64,000 nt of DNA from Cellulomonas cellasea (GTDB taxonomy: Bacteria; Actinomycetota; Actinomycetes; Actinomycetales; Cellulomonadaceae), in NCBI RefSeq assembly GCF_006538745.1, contig NZ_BJLR01000030.1, positions 124,001 to 188,000 on the forward strand, in the 5' to 3' direction. Position numbers and translations under genes: made by a program. Positions 25,164 through 33,928 of this stretch are shown here, one piece after another. The notes under the pieces were generated by a model. It had not been told where the DNA came from, searched no databases, and saw nothing but the letters and a program-made list of their open reading frames with translations. The first letter of the stretch is position 1, and each line of letters starts with the position of its first letter.

Positions 25164-26393
25164 TCAGCCGCCCGAGACGCTCAGCTCGGCCTCGTGCAGC
25201 GCGCGCCGGAAGTCCTCGCTCAGCTCGCGCGACGCGAGCCACCCCTCGGGCAGCGTCGGGCGCTTGGGCGAGCCCGCGCGTCCCCGCTGCCCCTCGGCCG
25301 CCTCGCCGGGGTACGGCTGGTCCAGGTCGAGCGCCCCGAGCCGCTCGTCGAGCTCGGTCAGCGTCGACACCAGCCCGAGCTTCGCGCGCAGCTCGCCGCC
25401 CACGACGTAGCCCTTGAGGTACCAGGCCATGTGCTTGCGCATCTCGCGCAGCGCCTTCGACTCCTCGCCGAAGTGCTCGATCATCAGCTCCGCGTGCCGG
25501 CGCACCACCGCAGTGACCTCGCCGAGCCCGGGCCTGCGTCGCTCGTCCGACCCGGCGAACGCCGCCGCGAGGTCCGCGAAGAGCCAGGGCCGGCCCTGGC
25601 AGCCACGCCCGACGACGACGCCGTCGCACCCGGTCTGCGCGACCATGGCGAGCGCGTCCTCGGCTGACCAGATGTCGCCGTTGCCGAGCACCGGGATGTC
25701 GGTCACGGCCTCCTTGAGGCGGGCGATCGACTCCCAGTCGGCCGTGCCGGAGTAGTAGTCGGCCGCGGTCCGGGCGTGCAGCGCGACCGCCGCGACGCCG
25801 ACCTCCTGTGCGACGAGCCCCGCCTCCAGGTAGGTCAGGTGGTCGTCGTCGATGCCCTTGCGCATCTTGACCGTCACCGGGACGCCGTAGGGGCTCGCGG
25901 CGTCGACCGCGGCGCTGATGATCGAGCGGAACAGGTCCCGCTTCCAGGGCAGCACCGCTCCCCCGCCGCGCCGCGTGACCTTGGGGACCGGGCACCCGAA
26001 GTTGAGGTCGACGTGGTCGGCGCGGTCCTCGGACGCGATGAGGCGCACCGCGGCGGCGACCGTCGCCGGGTCGACGCCGTAGACCTGCACGGAGCGCGGC
26101 TTCTCGTCGGGCTCGTGCGAGATGATCCGCATCGACTCCTCGCCCCGCTCGACGAGCGCGCGCGACGTCACCATCTCGGCGACGTAGAGCCCGGCGCCCG
26201 ACTCGCGGCACAGCCGGCGGAAGGCCGCGTTGGTCACGCCCGCCATCGGGGCGAGCACGACGGGCGTGTCGATCGTCAGGGGCCCGATGCGCAGGGGCGG
26301 GAGCACGCGCGTGCCGGTCCCCGGCGCGGCGTCGGCCGGGGCGCCGCCCGGCGTGGGGGCGGGCACGGTGGGGGTCACGGTCGCAGGCGTCAC
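25164..26393 (-). CDS. dusB: tRNA-dihydrouridine synthase
   Basis: FMN-dependent reductase making dihydrouridine in tRNA D-loops, 409 residues. Seen: VVLAPMAGVTNAAFRRLCRE, VAEMVTSRALV, catalytic Cys in DLNFGCPVPKVTRRGGGA, KMRKGIDDDHLTY, ALHARTAADYYSGTADW and GNGDIW...GCDGVVVGRGCQGRPW, typical of the DusB branch. About 45 residues of Pro/Ala-rich sequence precede the barrel. GTG at 26393 is chosen because GACAAT (26400-26405) lies exactly 6 bases upstream, a leaderless arrangement; a GTG at 26378 is an alternative. Divergent from the sigma-factor gene. Confidence 0.94.
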   Translation of the reverse strand: MTPATVTPTVPAPTPGGAPADAAPGTGTRVLPPLRIGPLTIDTPVVLAPMAGVTNAAFRRLCRESGAGLYVAEMVTSRALVERGEESMRIISHEPDEKPRSVQVYGVDPATVAAAVRLIASEDRADHVDLNFGCPVPKVTRRGGGAVLPWKRDLFRSIISAAVDAASPYGVPVTVKMRKGIDDDHLTYLEAGLVAQEVGVAAVALHARTAADYYSGTADWESIARLKEAVTDIPVLGNGDIWSAEDALAMVAQTGCDGVVVGRGCQGRPWLFADLAAAFAGSDERRRPGLGEVTAVVRRHAELMIEHFGEESKALREMRKHMAWYLKGYVVGGELRAKLGLVSTLTELDERLGALDLDQPYPGEAAEGQRGRAGSPKRPTLPEGWLASRELSEDFRRALHEAELSVSGG

Positions 26394-26399
26394 CCCTCG

Positions 26400-26405
26400 A
26401 TTGTC
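26400..26405 (-). promoter_or_regulatory. -10 box of dusB, leaderless geometry
   Basis: GACAAT on the minus strand, 6 bases before the GTG at 26393. A GAGGG element in the 6-base gap touches the start codon and is too close to act as an SD. Confidence 0.45.
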
Positions 26406-26439
26406 CCCCACGCGCCGGCGGGCCCCCGGGGCGGGTCGC

Positions 26440-26520
26440 GGAGCACCCGGGTGACGCCGGCGGCGCCGGGCACGTGGGGGCGTGCCCGGCGGCGACCGGG
26501 ACAGGAGCACCCGGGTGACG
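26440..26520. repeat. 17-bp direct repeats with palindromic core flanking a hairpin
   Basis: GGAGCACCCGGGTGACG occurs identically at 26440-26456 and 26504-26520, 64 bp start to start. Each copy holds the perfect palindrome CACCCGGGTG. Between them lies a perfect inverted repeat, GCCGGGCACG (26465-26474) and CGTGCCCGGC (26481-26490), with a TGGGGG loop. All lie between the divergent dusB and sigma-factor starts, so they are candidate operator sites or transcript structures. Confidence 0.6.
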
Positions 26521-26528
26521 TCGCGACT

Positions 26529-26562
26529 CAACCTTCGGGGCACGTCGTGCGTCTTCTACGGT
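26529..26562 (+). promoter_or_regulatory. Candidate promoter of the sigma-factor gene
   Basis: CAACC (26529-26533), 16-base spacer and CGTCTT (26550-26555) look like an ECF-type -35/-10 pair and would place the start near an in-frame GTG at 26563. A sigma-A-like TACGGT (26557-26562) is an alternative -10. If the first reading is right the sigma factor may activate itself. Confidence 0.35.
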
Positions 26563-26571
26563 GTGACCACC

Positions 26572-27246
26572 ATGACGAGCGGCACCCTCGCGTTCCCCGG
26601 TGACCCCCCGGACCTGCCCTCCGAGGAGGTCGTCCTGGTCGAGCGCGTCGCCCGGCGCGGGGCCGCGCAGCGCGCCCAGACCCGCGAGGTCGACGCCGCG
26701 GGCCGCGACGCGGAGTTCGCCGCCTTCATGTCCGAGCACGGCGACGACCTCCTGCGCACCGCGTGGCTGCTGTGCAGCGACGCCCACCGTGCCGAGGAGC
26801 TGACCCAGCAGGCGCTCGTGCGCACGTACGCCGCGTGGTCCCGCGTCCGCACCGGCGACCCGCTGGCGTACACCCGCCGCGTGCTGGCGAACCTCCGCGT
26901 CGACTCCTGGCGGCGTCGGCGCCGCGAGGTGCTGACCGCGCCCGAGGACCTGCCCGACGGCACGTCCTCCCGCGCCGGCTCGACCCCGGCGGCGGGCCGC
27001 GACCACCAGGTCGCCGCCGCCGACCGCGACCTGCTCGTGCGCGCCCTGGCGACCCTGTCCCCCCGCCAGCGCCGCATCGTCGTCCTGCGCCACCTCGTCG
27101 GGATGCCGGAGGCCGAGGTCGCCGCCGACCTCGGCGTGAGCGTGGGCACCGTGAAGTCCACGGCGTCCCGCGCGCTCGCCACGCTGCGCGGTGTGCTCGC
27201 CGCCGACCCCTCCGCCCCCATCGCCCGTGCGAGGAGCCCCCGATGA
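26572..27246 (+). CDS. SigE-family ECF RNA polymerase sigma factor
   Basis: 224 residues from ATG 26572 (GTG 26563 adds three). Region 2: EFAAFMSEHGDDLLRTAWLLCSDAHRAEELTQQALVRTYAAW, binding core polymerase and the -10 element. Region 4: LATLSPRQRRIVVLRHLVGMPEAEVAADLGVSVGTVKSTASRAL, a HTH for the -35. The pattern fits the actinobacterial SigE-family (TIGR02983-type) sigma factors. About 40 extra N-terminal residues precede region 2. Its stop overlaps the next gene's ATG (ATGA), which encodes the probable membrane anti-sigma partner. Confidence 0.92.
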   Translation: MTSGTLAFPGDPPDLPSEEVVLVERVARRGAAQRAQTREVDAAGRDAEFAAFMSEHGDDLLRTAWLLCSDAHRAEELTQQALVRTYAAWSRVRTGDPLAYTRRVLANLRVDSWRRRRREVLTAPEDLPDGTSSRAGSTPAAGRDHQVAAADRDLLVRALATLSPRQRRIVVLRHLVGMPEAEVAADLGVSVGTVKSTASRALATLRGVLAADPSAPIARARSPR

Positions 27247-28712
27247 CCCGCACCCCGCCCCCGACCCGGCTCCTCGACCCCCGCGAGGACGAGGTCGTGG
27301 CCCGCCTGCACCGCTACGCGACCGCCGGCGCACCGCCCATGCAGCTCGCCGCGGACGACGTGATCCGCGCCGCGCACCGCCGCACGACCGCCCGGCGCGC
27401 GCGCGGCGCCGCCGTGAGCACCCTGACCGTCGCCGCCCTCGCGCTCGGCGGCACCTACCTCGCGGGCCTCGACCACGTCCCCGACGACACCCCCGCCGTC
27501 GCCGGGGACGTGCGGGTCGTGACCGTCGCCGAGGGCGTGACGGCCGCGTCCTTCCCGGCTCGCGTGCGCGGCGAGGCGAACGCCGTGGACCTCGGCCTGC
27601 GCTTCCCCGATGTGCCCGTCAGCCGCGCGATCACGCTCAGCGAGGACGCCGGGACCCTGTACGTCGACCTGCCGCTCGACCCGGGGTCGACCGCGACGGG
27701 CGCGAGCGTGCACACCGTGCGGCTCGACCCGTGGGTCGACGAGGAGGCGACCGCGACGACGTTCCGCACGGTCGCGAGCACCGACGGCCGCGAGATGCTC
27801 GTCGTGGGGACCGTGCCGCAGTGGGTCGACGACCCGGTCGTCGAGCTCGTCGGCGAGGAGGAGCCCGGGTTCGTGCCGACCGGCGGCGGGGACGCGGTCG
27901 ACCGCGTGCAGGTGCCGACGTTCGACGCCCCGGGCGACGGCACCGGCCGGGTCTACGCCGCGGTGCTCTCGGCGGACTCGGCCGCGTCGCGGGGCTGGCT
28001 GCGCATCGACGACCTGCGGCTCGTGCCCGTCGTCACGGGGGCCGGCGGCGCGCAGGTGCTCGGCGGGGAGTGCCGCGGCGAGGAGCCCGCCTGCGTGCTC
28101 GACACCGTCCAGGGGCTCCTCGAGGAGGTCGACGCCGCGACCGTCGAGGTCGCCGACGGGATCACCGCGACCGCGCGGCTCGGCGTCGACCTGGGACAGG
28201 TCGGGGGCTCACCGGTCACGACCCCCCGGCTCGACCTCGGTCTCGACCTGCCCGCCGGCGCCGCGCCCGGTCGGCTCGCGATCGTGCACGGCCCGGACGC
28301 GCCGCCCGCGACGACGACCGTCCCCGCGTCGATCGGGATCGCGGACGCGGGACCGCTGCCCGACTCCGCCTGGCGGACGGCCCTCGGCGGCTCGCGCGAG
28401 GAGGCGACGACCGACCTGGTCAGCACCACCACCGCGTACGCCGCGCTCGACGGCGCGTGGGTCCTCACGGGGACGGTGCCCGGCTCGGTCGACCCGGGCG
28501 CGCTGGCCCGCATCGAGCTCGCGGCCCCGGTCGTCCGCGCCGACGGCACCCGCGGGACGACGATCGACGTGCCCACGTTCGACCCGCTGTCGGGCGACGG
28601 GCGGCGGACCTACGTCGTCGTCGTCGGTCCGGACGCCGGCCTGCCCGATCCCGCGAGCGGGGAGTCGCCGCTCGCGCCCGTCCCGACCACGTTCGTCCCG
28701 GATCGCCTCTGA
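27243..28712 (+). CDS. Single-pass membrane protein, probable anti-sigma factor with duplicated outer domain
   Basis: 489 residues. A short cytoplasmic part (about 1-55, LLDPREDEVVARLHRYA...DDVIRAAHRRT) is followed by one TM (about 57-77, STLTVAALALGGTYLAGL) and a large outer region. The outer region appears duplicated: VAEGVTAASF...LDLGL-like, GTVPQWVDDP..., VQVPTFDAPGDGTGRVYAAVL matches VADGITATAR..., GTVPGSVDPG..., IDVPTFDPLSGDGRRTYVVVV. No ZAS zinc motif is visible, so the anti-sigma role rests on the 4-base overlap with the sigma gene and topology. Confidence 0.65.
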   Translation: MTRTPPPTRLLDPREDEVVARLHRYATAGAPPMQLAADDVIRAAHRRTTARRARGAAVSTLTVAALALGGTYLAGLDHVPDDTPAVAGDVRVVTVAEGVTAASFPARVRGEANAVDLGLRFPDVPVSRAITLSEDAGTLYVDLPLDPGSTATGASVHTVRLDPWVDEEATATTFRTVASTDGREMLVVGTVPQWVDDPVVELVGEEEPGFVPTGGGDAVDRVQVPTFDAPGDGTGRVYAAVLSADSAASRGWLRIDDLRLVPVVTGAGGAQVLGGECRGEEPACVLDTVQGLLEEVDAATVEVADGITATARLGVDLGQVGGSPVTTPRLDLGLDLPAGAAPGRLAIVHGPDAPPATTTVPASIGIADAGPLPDSAWRTALGGSREEATTDLVSTTTAYAALDGAWVLTGTVPGSVDPGALARIELAAPVVRADGTRGTTIDVPTFDPLSGDGRRTYVVVVGPDAGLPDPASGESPLAPVPTTFVPDRL

Positions 28713-28762
28713 CGCACCCGCGCGTCCCGTGGCCCGCGAGGGCGTCGTCGGGCACGGTGCTG

Positions 28763-28768
28763 CACAAT
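28763..28768 (+). promoter_or_regulatory. -10 box of the first YibE/F gene, leaderless geometry
   Basis: CACAAT, 6 bases before GTG 28775. No SD sequence fits. No convincing -35. Confidence 0.5.
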
Positions 28769-28774
28769 CGCACC

Positions 28775-30091
28775 GTGCCCGACTCCCCTGCCGCCCCGGA
28801 ACGGGCCCCCGAGGCGCCCGCGCCCGCCGCCGCGCCGCCCGCCGGGCACGTCGACCACCCGCGGCGCACCGCCGCGACCCGCACGCGGCTGCTCCTCACG
28901 GCCGTCCTCGTCCCGCTCGGCCTCGCCGCGCTGCTCGGCATGGCGCTCACGTGGCCCGGCGAGCCGCAGCCGACGACCGGCGAGCTCGTCGACGTCGAGG
29001 TGCAGTACCCGACCGCCCGCGTCACGGGCACGTCGGTCGAGTCGTGCGAGGGGACGAGCGAGGACCGGCTCGCCGACGGCACCGTCCCCGAGCAGGTCCA
29101 GTGCCTCCGGGTCTTCGCGACGGTCACGAGCGGGTCCGAGGAGGGCCGCGACATCGACCTCTGGGCGACCGCGACGCTCCAGCCCGAGGACGTCCGCGAC
29201 GGCGCGGCGATCGTCGTCCAGCGCTACCCGGCGACCGCGACGGACGGCGAGCTGTGGGCGTGGCACGACTTCGAGCGGACCGTCCCGCTCGGGACCCTCG
29301 CGCTCGTGTTCGCGGTCGTCACCGTGCTCGTCGCGGGCATGCGCGGGCTGCGCGCGCTGATCGGGCTCGTCCTCGCGTTCGCCGTGATCGGGACCTACAT
29401 CCTGCCCGGGCTCGTGGCCGGAGAGGACGCGCTGCTGATCGGCCTGTGCGGCTCGACCGTCATCATGATCGCCGTCCTGTACCTCGCCCACGGGTTCTCC
29501 GAGCGCACGTCGACGGCGCTCCTCGGCACGCTCGCGGGGCTCGGGCTCACCGCGGGGCTCGGCGTGCTCGGGGCGCGCGCCGCGCACCTGTCGGGCGTGA
29601 CGTCCGAGGACTCCTACCGGCTCGCGGGGCTGCTCGGCGACCAGGGCGCGACCGCGCTGCGGGGGCTGTTCCTGTGCGGGGTCGTGCTCGCGGGCCTCGG
29701 CGTGCTCAACGACGTGACGATCACGCAGGCGTCGGCCGTGTGGGAGCTGCGCGCGACGTCGCCCGACGCGGACCGCGCTGAGCTGTTCAGCCACGCGATG
29801 CGCATCGGGCGCGACCACATCGCCTCGACGGTCTACACGATCGCGTTCGCGTACACCGGTGCGGCGCTCCCCGTCCTGCTGCTGCTGGAGATCTACGGGC
29901 TGCCGCTCGGGCAGACGCTCACGAGCGGGGCGTTCGCCGAGGAGATCGTGCGCACGCTCGTCGGGTCGATCGCGCTCGTGCTCGCGATCCCGCTCACGAC
30001 CGCGCTGGCCGTGCTCGTCGTCACGGCGTCCCCGCCGCCGCGTCACGCGCAGCAGGGTCATCGGGCGCACCCGCACGTGCACGCGCACTGA
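28775..30091 (+). CDS. YibE/F-like multi-TM protein (paralogue 1)
   Basis: 438 residues, YibE/F family (PF07907), function unknown. One N-terminal TM (about 47-68), an outer domain of roughly 120 residues with two Cys (ESCEGTS, VQCLRVF), then about seven TM segments. Family core: VLAGLGVLNDVTITQASAVWELR and AMRIGRDHIASTVYTIAFAYTGAALP near the end, with EEIVRTLVGSIALVLAIPLTTALA. The C-terminus is His-rich (HRAHPHVHAH), suggesting metal contact. GTG start fits a leaderless promoter. The 3' end overlaps that of paralogue 2 on the other strand by 71 bp. Confidence 0.88.
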   Translation: MPDSPAAPERAPEAPAPAAAPPAGHVDHPRRTAATRTRLLLTAVLVPLGLAALLGMALTWPGEPQPTTGELVDVEVQYPTARVTGTSVESCEGTSEDRLADGTVPEQVQCLRVFATVTSGSEEGRDIDLWATATLQPEDVRDGAAIVVQRYPATATDGELWAWHDFERTVPLGTLALVFAVVTVLVAGMRGLRALIGLVLAFAVIGTYILPGLVAGEDALLIGLCGSTVIMIAVLYLAHGFSERTSTALLGTLAGLGLTAGLGVLGARAAHLSGVTSEDSYRLAGLLGDQGATALRGLFLCGVVLAGLGVLNDVTITQASAVWELRATSPDADRAELFSHAMRIGRDHIASTVYTIAFAYTGAALPVLLLLEIYGLPLGQTLTSGAFAEEIVRTLVGSIALVLAIPLTTALAVLVVTASPPPRHAQQGHRAHPHVHAH

Positions 30092-31367
30092 CGGCGTCGG
30101 GCTCCGGCGCGTCGCCGCTGCCCTGCCCGTCGCCACCGCCCGGCCCGACGGCGCCGTCCTGCGCGTCGTCACCGCCCGGCTCGTCCGCGCCGTCCTGCTC
30201 GTCCGCGCCGCCCGTCGCGTCGCGTGCCGCCCGCGCCGGGCCGCCGACGACGAGCGCCGCGACCGCCGTCGTCACGGGGATGGCGAGCACGAGGCCGATC
30301 GAGCCGACGAGCGTGCGGACCACCTCCTCGGCGATCTCGCCGCTCGTGAGCGTCCCGAGCAGCGCGCGGTCGGACAGGCTCACGAGCAGCACGAGCGGCA
30401 GCGCGGCGCCGACGTACGCGAAGGCCACGGTGTACACGGTCGAGGCGATGTGGTCGCGCCCGATGCGCATCCCACGCGCGTACAGCTCCCGCCGGCTCGC
30501 GTGCGGGGCGCTCGCCCGCAGCTCCCAGACAGCCGACGCCTGCGTGATCGTCACGTCGTTGAGCACTCCGAGCCCCGCGACGACGATCCCGCACAGCAGG
30601 ACCCCGCTCAGGCTCACGTCCGGGGCGTACTGGCGCAGGTCGAGCGCGTTCTCGTCGACGAGACCGGTGAGGTGCGCCGCGCCGCTCGCCCACCCCGCGA
30701 GCAGGGCCGTCGCCGCGAGGCCCCCGAACGTGCCGAGCAGCGCGGTCGTGGTGCGCGCCGTGACGCCGTGCGCGAGGTACAGCAGCACGAACATGAGCGC
30801 CGACGCGGTCACGAGCGCGACCGGCACCGCGGGCCGCCCCTCGAGCAGCGCGGGCAGCGTGAACCACGCGATGCCGGCGAACGACACGACGAGGCCGACG
30901 AGCGCCGCGAGCCCGCGCCAGCGCGCGACGGCGAGCACGAGCACCGCGAACACCGCCGCGAGCATCCCGATCGGGGCGTCGCGCACGAAGTCGACGAACA
31001 CGTACGGGCTGCCCTCCCCGACCGCCTCCGCGAGGTAGAGCACCGTCAGGACGTCCCCGGGCTCGACCTCGGGGACGTACTCGGGCGGGACGAGCACGGG
31101 CGTGCTGCTGCCGTCGGCGAGCTCGCCGACGACCTGCGTCTCCGGCGGCGCGTCCGGGGCCAGGTCGATCGACATCACGAGCACGCGCTCGAACGTCGTG
31201 CCGGGAGCCGTGGTCTTCAGCACCGGGAGCGCGTCGCGGTCGGGCCACAGCCACCACGCGCCGAGCACGGTCACGAGGAGCGCGGGGACGACGAGCGCGG
31301 CGAGCACGACGCGCACGCGCCGGCTCGCGCGCGGCTCGGGGCCGCCGCCGTGGACGTGCCCGGTCAC
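30021..31367 (-). CDS. YibE/F-like multi-TM protein (paralogue 2)
   Basis: 448 residues, same family as the convergent neighbour. The core VVAGLGVLNDVTITQASAVWELR and MRIGRDHIASTVYTVAFAYVGAALP is nearly identical, as is EEVVRTLVGSIGLVLAIP. The N-terminal outer domain is different and lacks the Cys pair. It starts with a His-containing TGHVHGGG. The C-terminal tail (about 60 residues) is Asp/Gly-rich and is encoded antisense to the end of paralogue 1. GTG 31367 is used; GTG 31379 is possible. It lies 29 bases after glyS and may be read from the same transcript. Confidence 0.88.
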   Translation of the reverse strand: MTGHVHGGGPEPRASRRVRVVLAALVVPALLVTVLGAWWLWPDRDALPVLKTTAPGTTFERVLVMSIDLAPDAPPETQVVGELADGSSTPVLVPPEYVPEVEPGDVLTVLYLAEAVGEGSPYVFVDFVRDAPIGMLAAVFAVLVLAVARWRGLAALVGLVVSFAGIAWFTLPALLEGRPAVPVALVTASALMFVLLYLAHGVTARTTTALLGTFGGLAATALLAGWASGAAHLTGLVDENALDLRQYAPDVSLSGVLLCGIVVAGLGVLNDVTITQASAVWELRASAPHASRRELYARGMRIGRDHIASTVYTVAFAYVGAALPLVLLVSLSDRALLGTLTSGEIAEEVVRTLVGSIGLVLAIPVTTAVAALVVGGPARAARDATGGADEQDGADEPGGDDAQDGAVGPGGGDGQGSGDAPEPDAVSARARAGAPDDPAARDAAAGTP

Positions 31368-31396
31368 GGACGCGCCCACGACGGCGTCACGCCCGG

Positions 31397-32782
31397 TCAG
31401 GCGCCGACGAGCCGCGTCGCGAGGTACGCGGTGACCTGGTCGAGCGCGACCCGCTCCTGCGACATGTCGTCGCGGTGCCGGATCGTGACCGCCTGGTCGT
31501 CGAGCGTGTCGAAGTCGACCGTGATGCAGAACGGCGTACCGATCTCGTCCTGGCGGCGGTAGCGGCGGCCGATCGCCCCGGCGTCGTCGAACTCGACGTT
31601 CCACGACCGGCGCAGCTCGGCGGCGAGGTCCCGCGCCTTGGGCGAGAGCTGCTCGTTGCGGCTCAGCGGCAGCACCGCGGCCTTGACGGGCGCGAGGCGC
31701 GGGTCGAGCCGGAGCACCGTGCGCTTGTCGACGCCGCCCTTGGTGTTGGGCGCCTCGTCCTCGACGTAGGACTCGACGAGGAACGCCATGAGCGAGCGTG
31801 TGAGGCCTGCGGCCGGCTCGATGACGTACGGCACGAAGCGCTCGTTCTTCGCCTGGTCGAAGTACGACAGGTCCTGGCCGGAGTGCTCGCTGTGCGTCGA
31901 CAGGTCGAAGTCGGTGCGGTTCGCGATGCCCTCGAGCTCGCCCCACTCGGAGCCCTGGAAGCCGAAGCGGTACTCGATGTCGACGGTGCGCTTCGAGTAG
32001 TGCGACAGCTTCTCCTTCGGGTGCTCGTAGTGGCGCAGGTTGTCGCGGCTGATGCCGAGGTCGGTGTACCAGTCGGTGCGCGTGTCGATCCAGTACTGGT
32101 GCCAGTCCTCGTCCGTCCCGGGCTCGACGAAGAACTCCATCTCCATCTGCTCGAACTCGCGCGTGCGGAAGATGAAGTTGCCCGGCGTGATCTCGTTGCG
32201 GAAGGACTTGCCGATCTGGCCGATGCCGAACGGCGGCTTCTTGCGGCTCGTCGTCACGACGTTCGCGAAGTTCACGAAGATGCCCTGCGCCGTCTCGGGG
32301 CGCAGGTAGTGCAGCCCGGACTCGTCCTCGATCGGGCCCACGTACGTCTTGAGCATCATGTTGAAGTCGCGGGGCTCGGTCCACTGGCCGCGCGTGCCGC
32401 AGTTGGGGCACGCGATGTCGGCGAGGCCGTGCTCGGGCACGCGGCCCTTCTTCTCCTCGAACTCCTCGAGCATGTGGTCCTCGCGGAACCGCTTGTGGCA
32501 GCTGAGGCACTCGGTGAGCGGGTCGGTGAAGACGCCGACGTGGCCCGAGGCGACCCAGACCTGGCGCGGCAGGATGACCGACGAGTCGAGCCCGACGATG
32601 TCCTCGCGCGCGGTGACCATGGTCCGCCACCACTGCTTCTTGATGTTCTCCTTGAGCTCGACCCCGAGCGGGCCGTAGTCCCAGGCCGAGCGCGTGCCTC
32701 CGTAGATCTCCCCGCTCGGGAACACGAAGCCCCGGCGCTTGGCGAGGGAGACGACGTTGTCGAGCCGGGACGGTGCAGCCAC
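31397..32782 (-). CDS. glyS: Glycyl-tRNA synthetase (alpha2 type)
   Basis: Class II synthetase charging tRNA-Gly, 461 residues. Seen: [34 protein letters not shown] (motif 1 region), zinc-type Cys pairs CLSCHKRF and [45 protein letters not shown] (motif 2) and [14 protein letters not shown] (motif 3). The C-terminal anticodon domain is short. GTG 32782 is chosen because GGAG (32792-32795 region) lies 8 bases upstream; GTG 32791 would overlap it. A TAGCCT box at 32839-32844 may be its -10. Divergent from the zinc transporter. Confidence 0.97.
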   Translation of the reverse strand: MAAPSRLDNVVSLAKRRGFVFPSGEIYGGTRSAWDYGPLGVELKENIKKQWWRTMVTAREDIVGLDSSVILPRQVWVASGHVGVFTDPLTECLSCHKRFREDHMLEEFEEKKGRVPEHGLADIACPNCGTRGQWTEPRDFNMMLKTYVGPIEDESGLHYLRPETAQGIFVNFANVVTTSRKKPPFGIGQIGKSFRNEITPGNFIFRTREFEQMEMEFFVEPGTDEDWHQYWIDTRTDWYTDLGISRDNLRHYEHPKEKLSHYSKRTVDIEYRFGFQGSEWGELEGIANRTDFDLSTHSEHSGQDLSYFDQAKNERFVPYVIEPAAGLTRSLMAFLVESYVEDEAPNTKGGVDKRTVLRLDPRLAPVKAAVLPLSRNEQLSPKARDLAAELRRSWNVEFDDAGAIGRRYRRQDEIGTPFCITVDFDTLDDQAVTIRHRDDMSQERVALDQVTAYLATRLVGA

Positions 32783-32893
32783 TGCGATCACTCCAGGGGA
32801 CGAGGGCCCGCGACTGGGTGGCGCGGGGATGACAGCACAGGCTACCGGGGTGGCGCTGCGGTGCGCGGAGGTGCTCCGGACGGGTCGCGCGTT

Positions 32894-32922
32894 TTGACAA
32901 CGGTTTTCATCCTCGTGAGAAT
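32894..32922 (+). promoter_or_regulatory. znuA promoter (TTGACA-N17-GAGAAT), leaderless
   Basis: Consensus -35 TTGACA (32894-32899), 17-base spacer, -10 GAGAAT (32917-32922), then 7 bases to ATG 32930. Transcription would start at or next to the A of ATG, giving a leaderless message; no SD is present. This is the best promoter match in the window. Confidence 0.75.
32895..32909. promoter_or_regulatory. Zur-type operator over the znuA -35
   Basis: TGACAA-CGG-TTTTCA, near-palindromic 15-mer close to the actinobacterial Zur box (TGAAAATCATTTTCA type). It overlaps the -35 and early spacer, so zinc-loaded Zur would block RNA polymerase. Assignment to Zur rather than Fur rests on the zinc transporter downstream. 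Confidence 0.7.
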
Positions 32923-32929
32923 CGTCCGC

Positions 32930-33928
32930 ATGGATCTCCCCCGCACCCCGGCGCGCCCCGACCACGGACGCGCGGTCCGCCGCGCCCGGACGGGCCTCGC
33001 GCTGACCGCTGCGGCGGCGCTCGTGCTCGGCGGGTGCGCGAGCACCCCCGCGGACGACGGCAGGCTCAGCGTGCTCGCCTCCTTCTACCCGCTGCAGGTC
33101 GTGGCGGCGGGCGTCGGCGGCGACCGCGTGAGCGTCGACTCGCTCACCCCGCCGGGAGCCGAGCCGCACGACCTCGAGCTCTCCCCCGCCCAGGTCGCCC
33201 GCCTCGGCGCCGCGGACCTCGTGGTCTACCTCGGCGAGTTCCAGGCCGCCGTCGACGACGCCGTGCAGGCCAGCCCGCCGGAGCGCGCGCTCGACGCCGC
33301 CGACGTGGTGGAGCTGCTCGACGCAGCCGCCGAGGAGGGCGCCCACGAGGGCGAGGCGCACGCGGACGAGACCCACGAGGGCGAGACCGCCGAGGAGCAC
33401 GCCGAGCACGGCGAGCACGACCCGCACTTCTGGCTCGACCCGAGCCGCATGCCCGCGCTCGTCGAGGCGGTCGCGGACGAGCTCAGCGACCTCGACCCCG
33501 AGGGCGCCGACGAGTACGCCGCGAACGCCGCCGCGCTCAGCGAGCGCTTCACCGAGCTCGACGCGGCCTACGAGACCGGTCTGGCCACGTGCAGCAGCCG
33601 CGTGCTCGTGACCTCCCACGCGGCGTTCGGCTACCTCGCGGACCGCTACGACCTCGAGCAGGTCGCGGTCGCCGGCATCGACCCCGAGGGCGAGCCGTCG
33701 CCGGCGCGCCTCGCGGAGATCGGGGAGGTCATCCGCAGCGAGGGCGTGACCACCGTGTTCTTCGAGACCCTCGTCAGCCCGAAGGTGGCCGAGGCGCTCG
33801 CCGCCGACGTCGGCGCGACGACGGCCGTGCTCGACCCGCTCGAGGGCCTCGCCGACGACTCGCAGGACTACTTCAGCATCGCCGAGTCCAACCTCGAGGC
33901 GCTGAAGGTGGCATTGTCCTGCTCGTGA
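32930..33928 (+). CDS. znuA: Zinc ABC transporter substrate-binding lipoprotein
   Basis: 332 residues. Lipoprotein signal with lipobox LVLGGCAS. Cluster A-I metal-binding protein: [32 protein letters not shown] (first ligand His), a His/Glu/Asp-rich loop (about 135-165, [14 protein letters not shown]...[17 protein letters not shown]) that supplies or buffers zinc, [12 protein letters not shown] (His ligand) and a C-terminal Asp region. The His-rich loop and upstream Zur box point to Zn rather than Mn. The stop overlaps the ATPase start (GTGA). Confidence 0.95.
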   Translation: MDLPRTPARPDHGRAVRRARTGLALTAAAALVLGGCASTPADDGRLSVLASFYPLQVVAAGVGGDRVSVDSLTPPGAEPHDLELSPAQVARLGAADLVVYLGEFQAAVDDAVQASPPERALDAADVVELLDAAAEEGAHEGEAHADETHEGETAEEHAEHGEHDPHFWLDPSRMPALVEAVADELSDLDPEGADEYAANAAALSERFTELDAAYETGLATCSSRVLVTSHAAFGYLADRYDLEQVAVAGIDPEGEPSPARLAEIGEVIRSEGVTTVFFETLVSPKVAEALAADVGATTAVLDPLEGLADDSQDYFSIAESNLEALKVALSCS

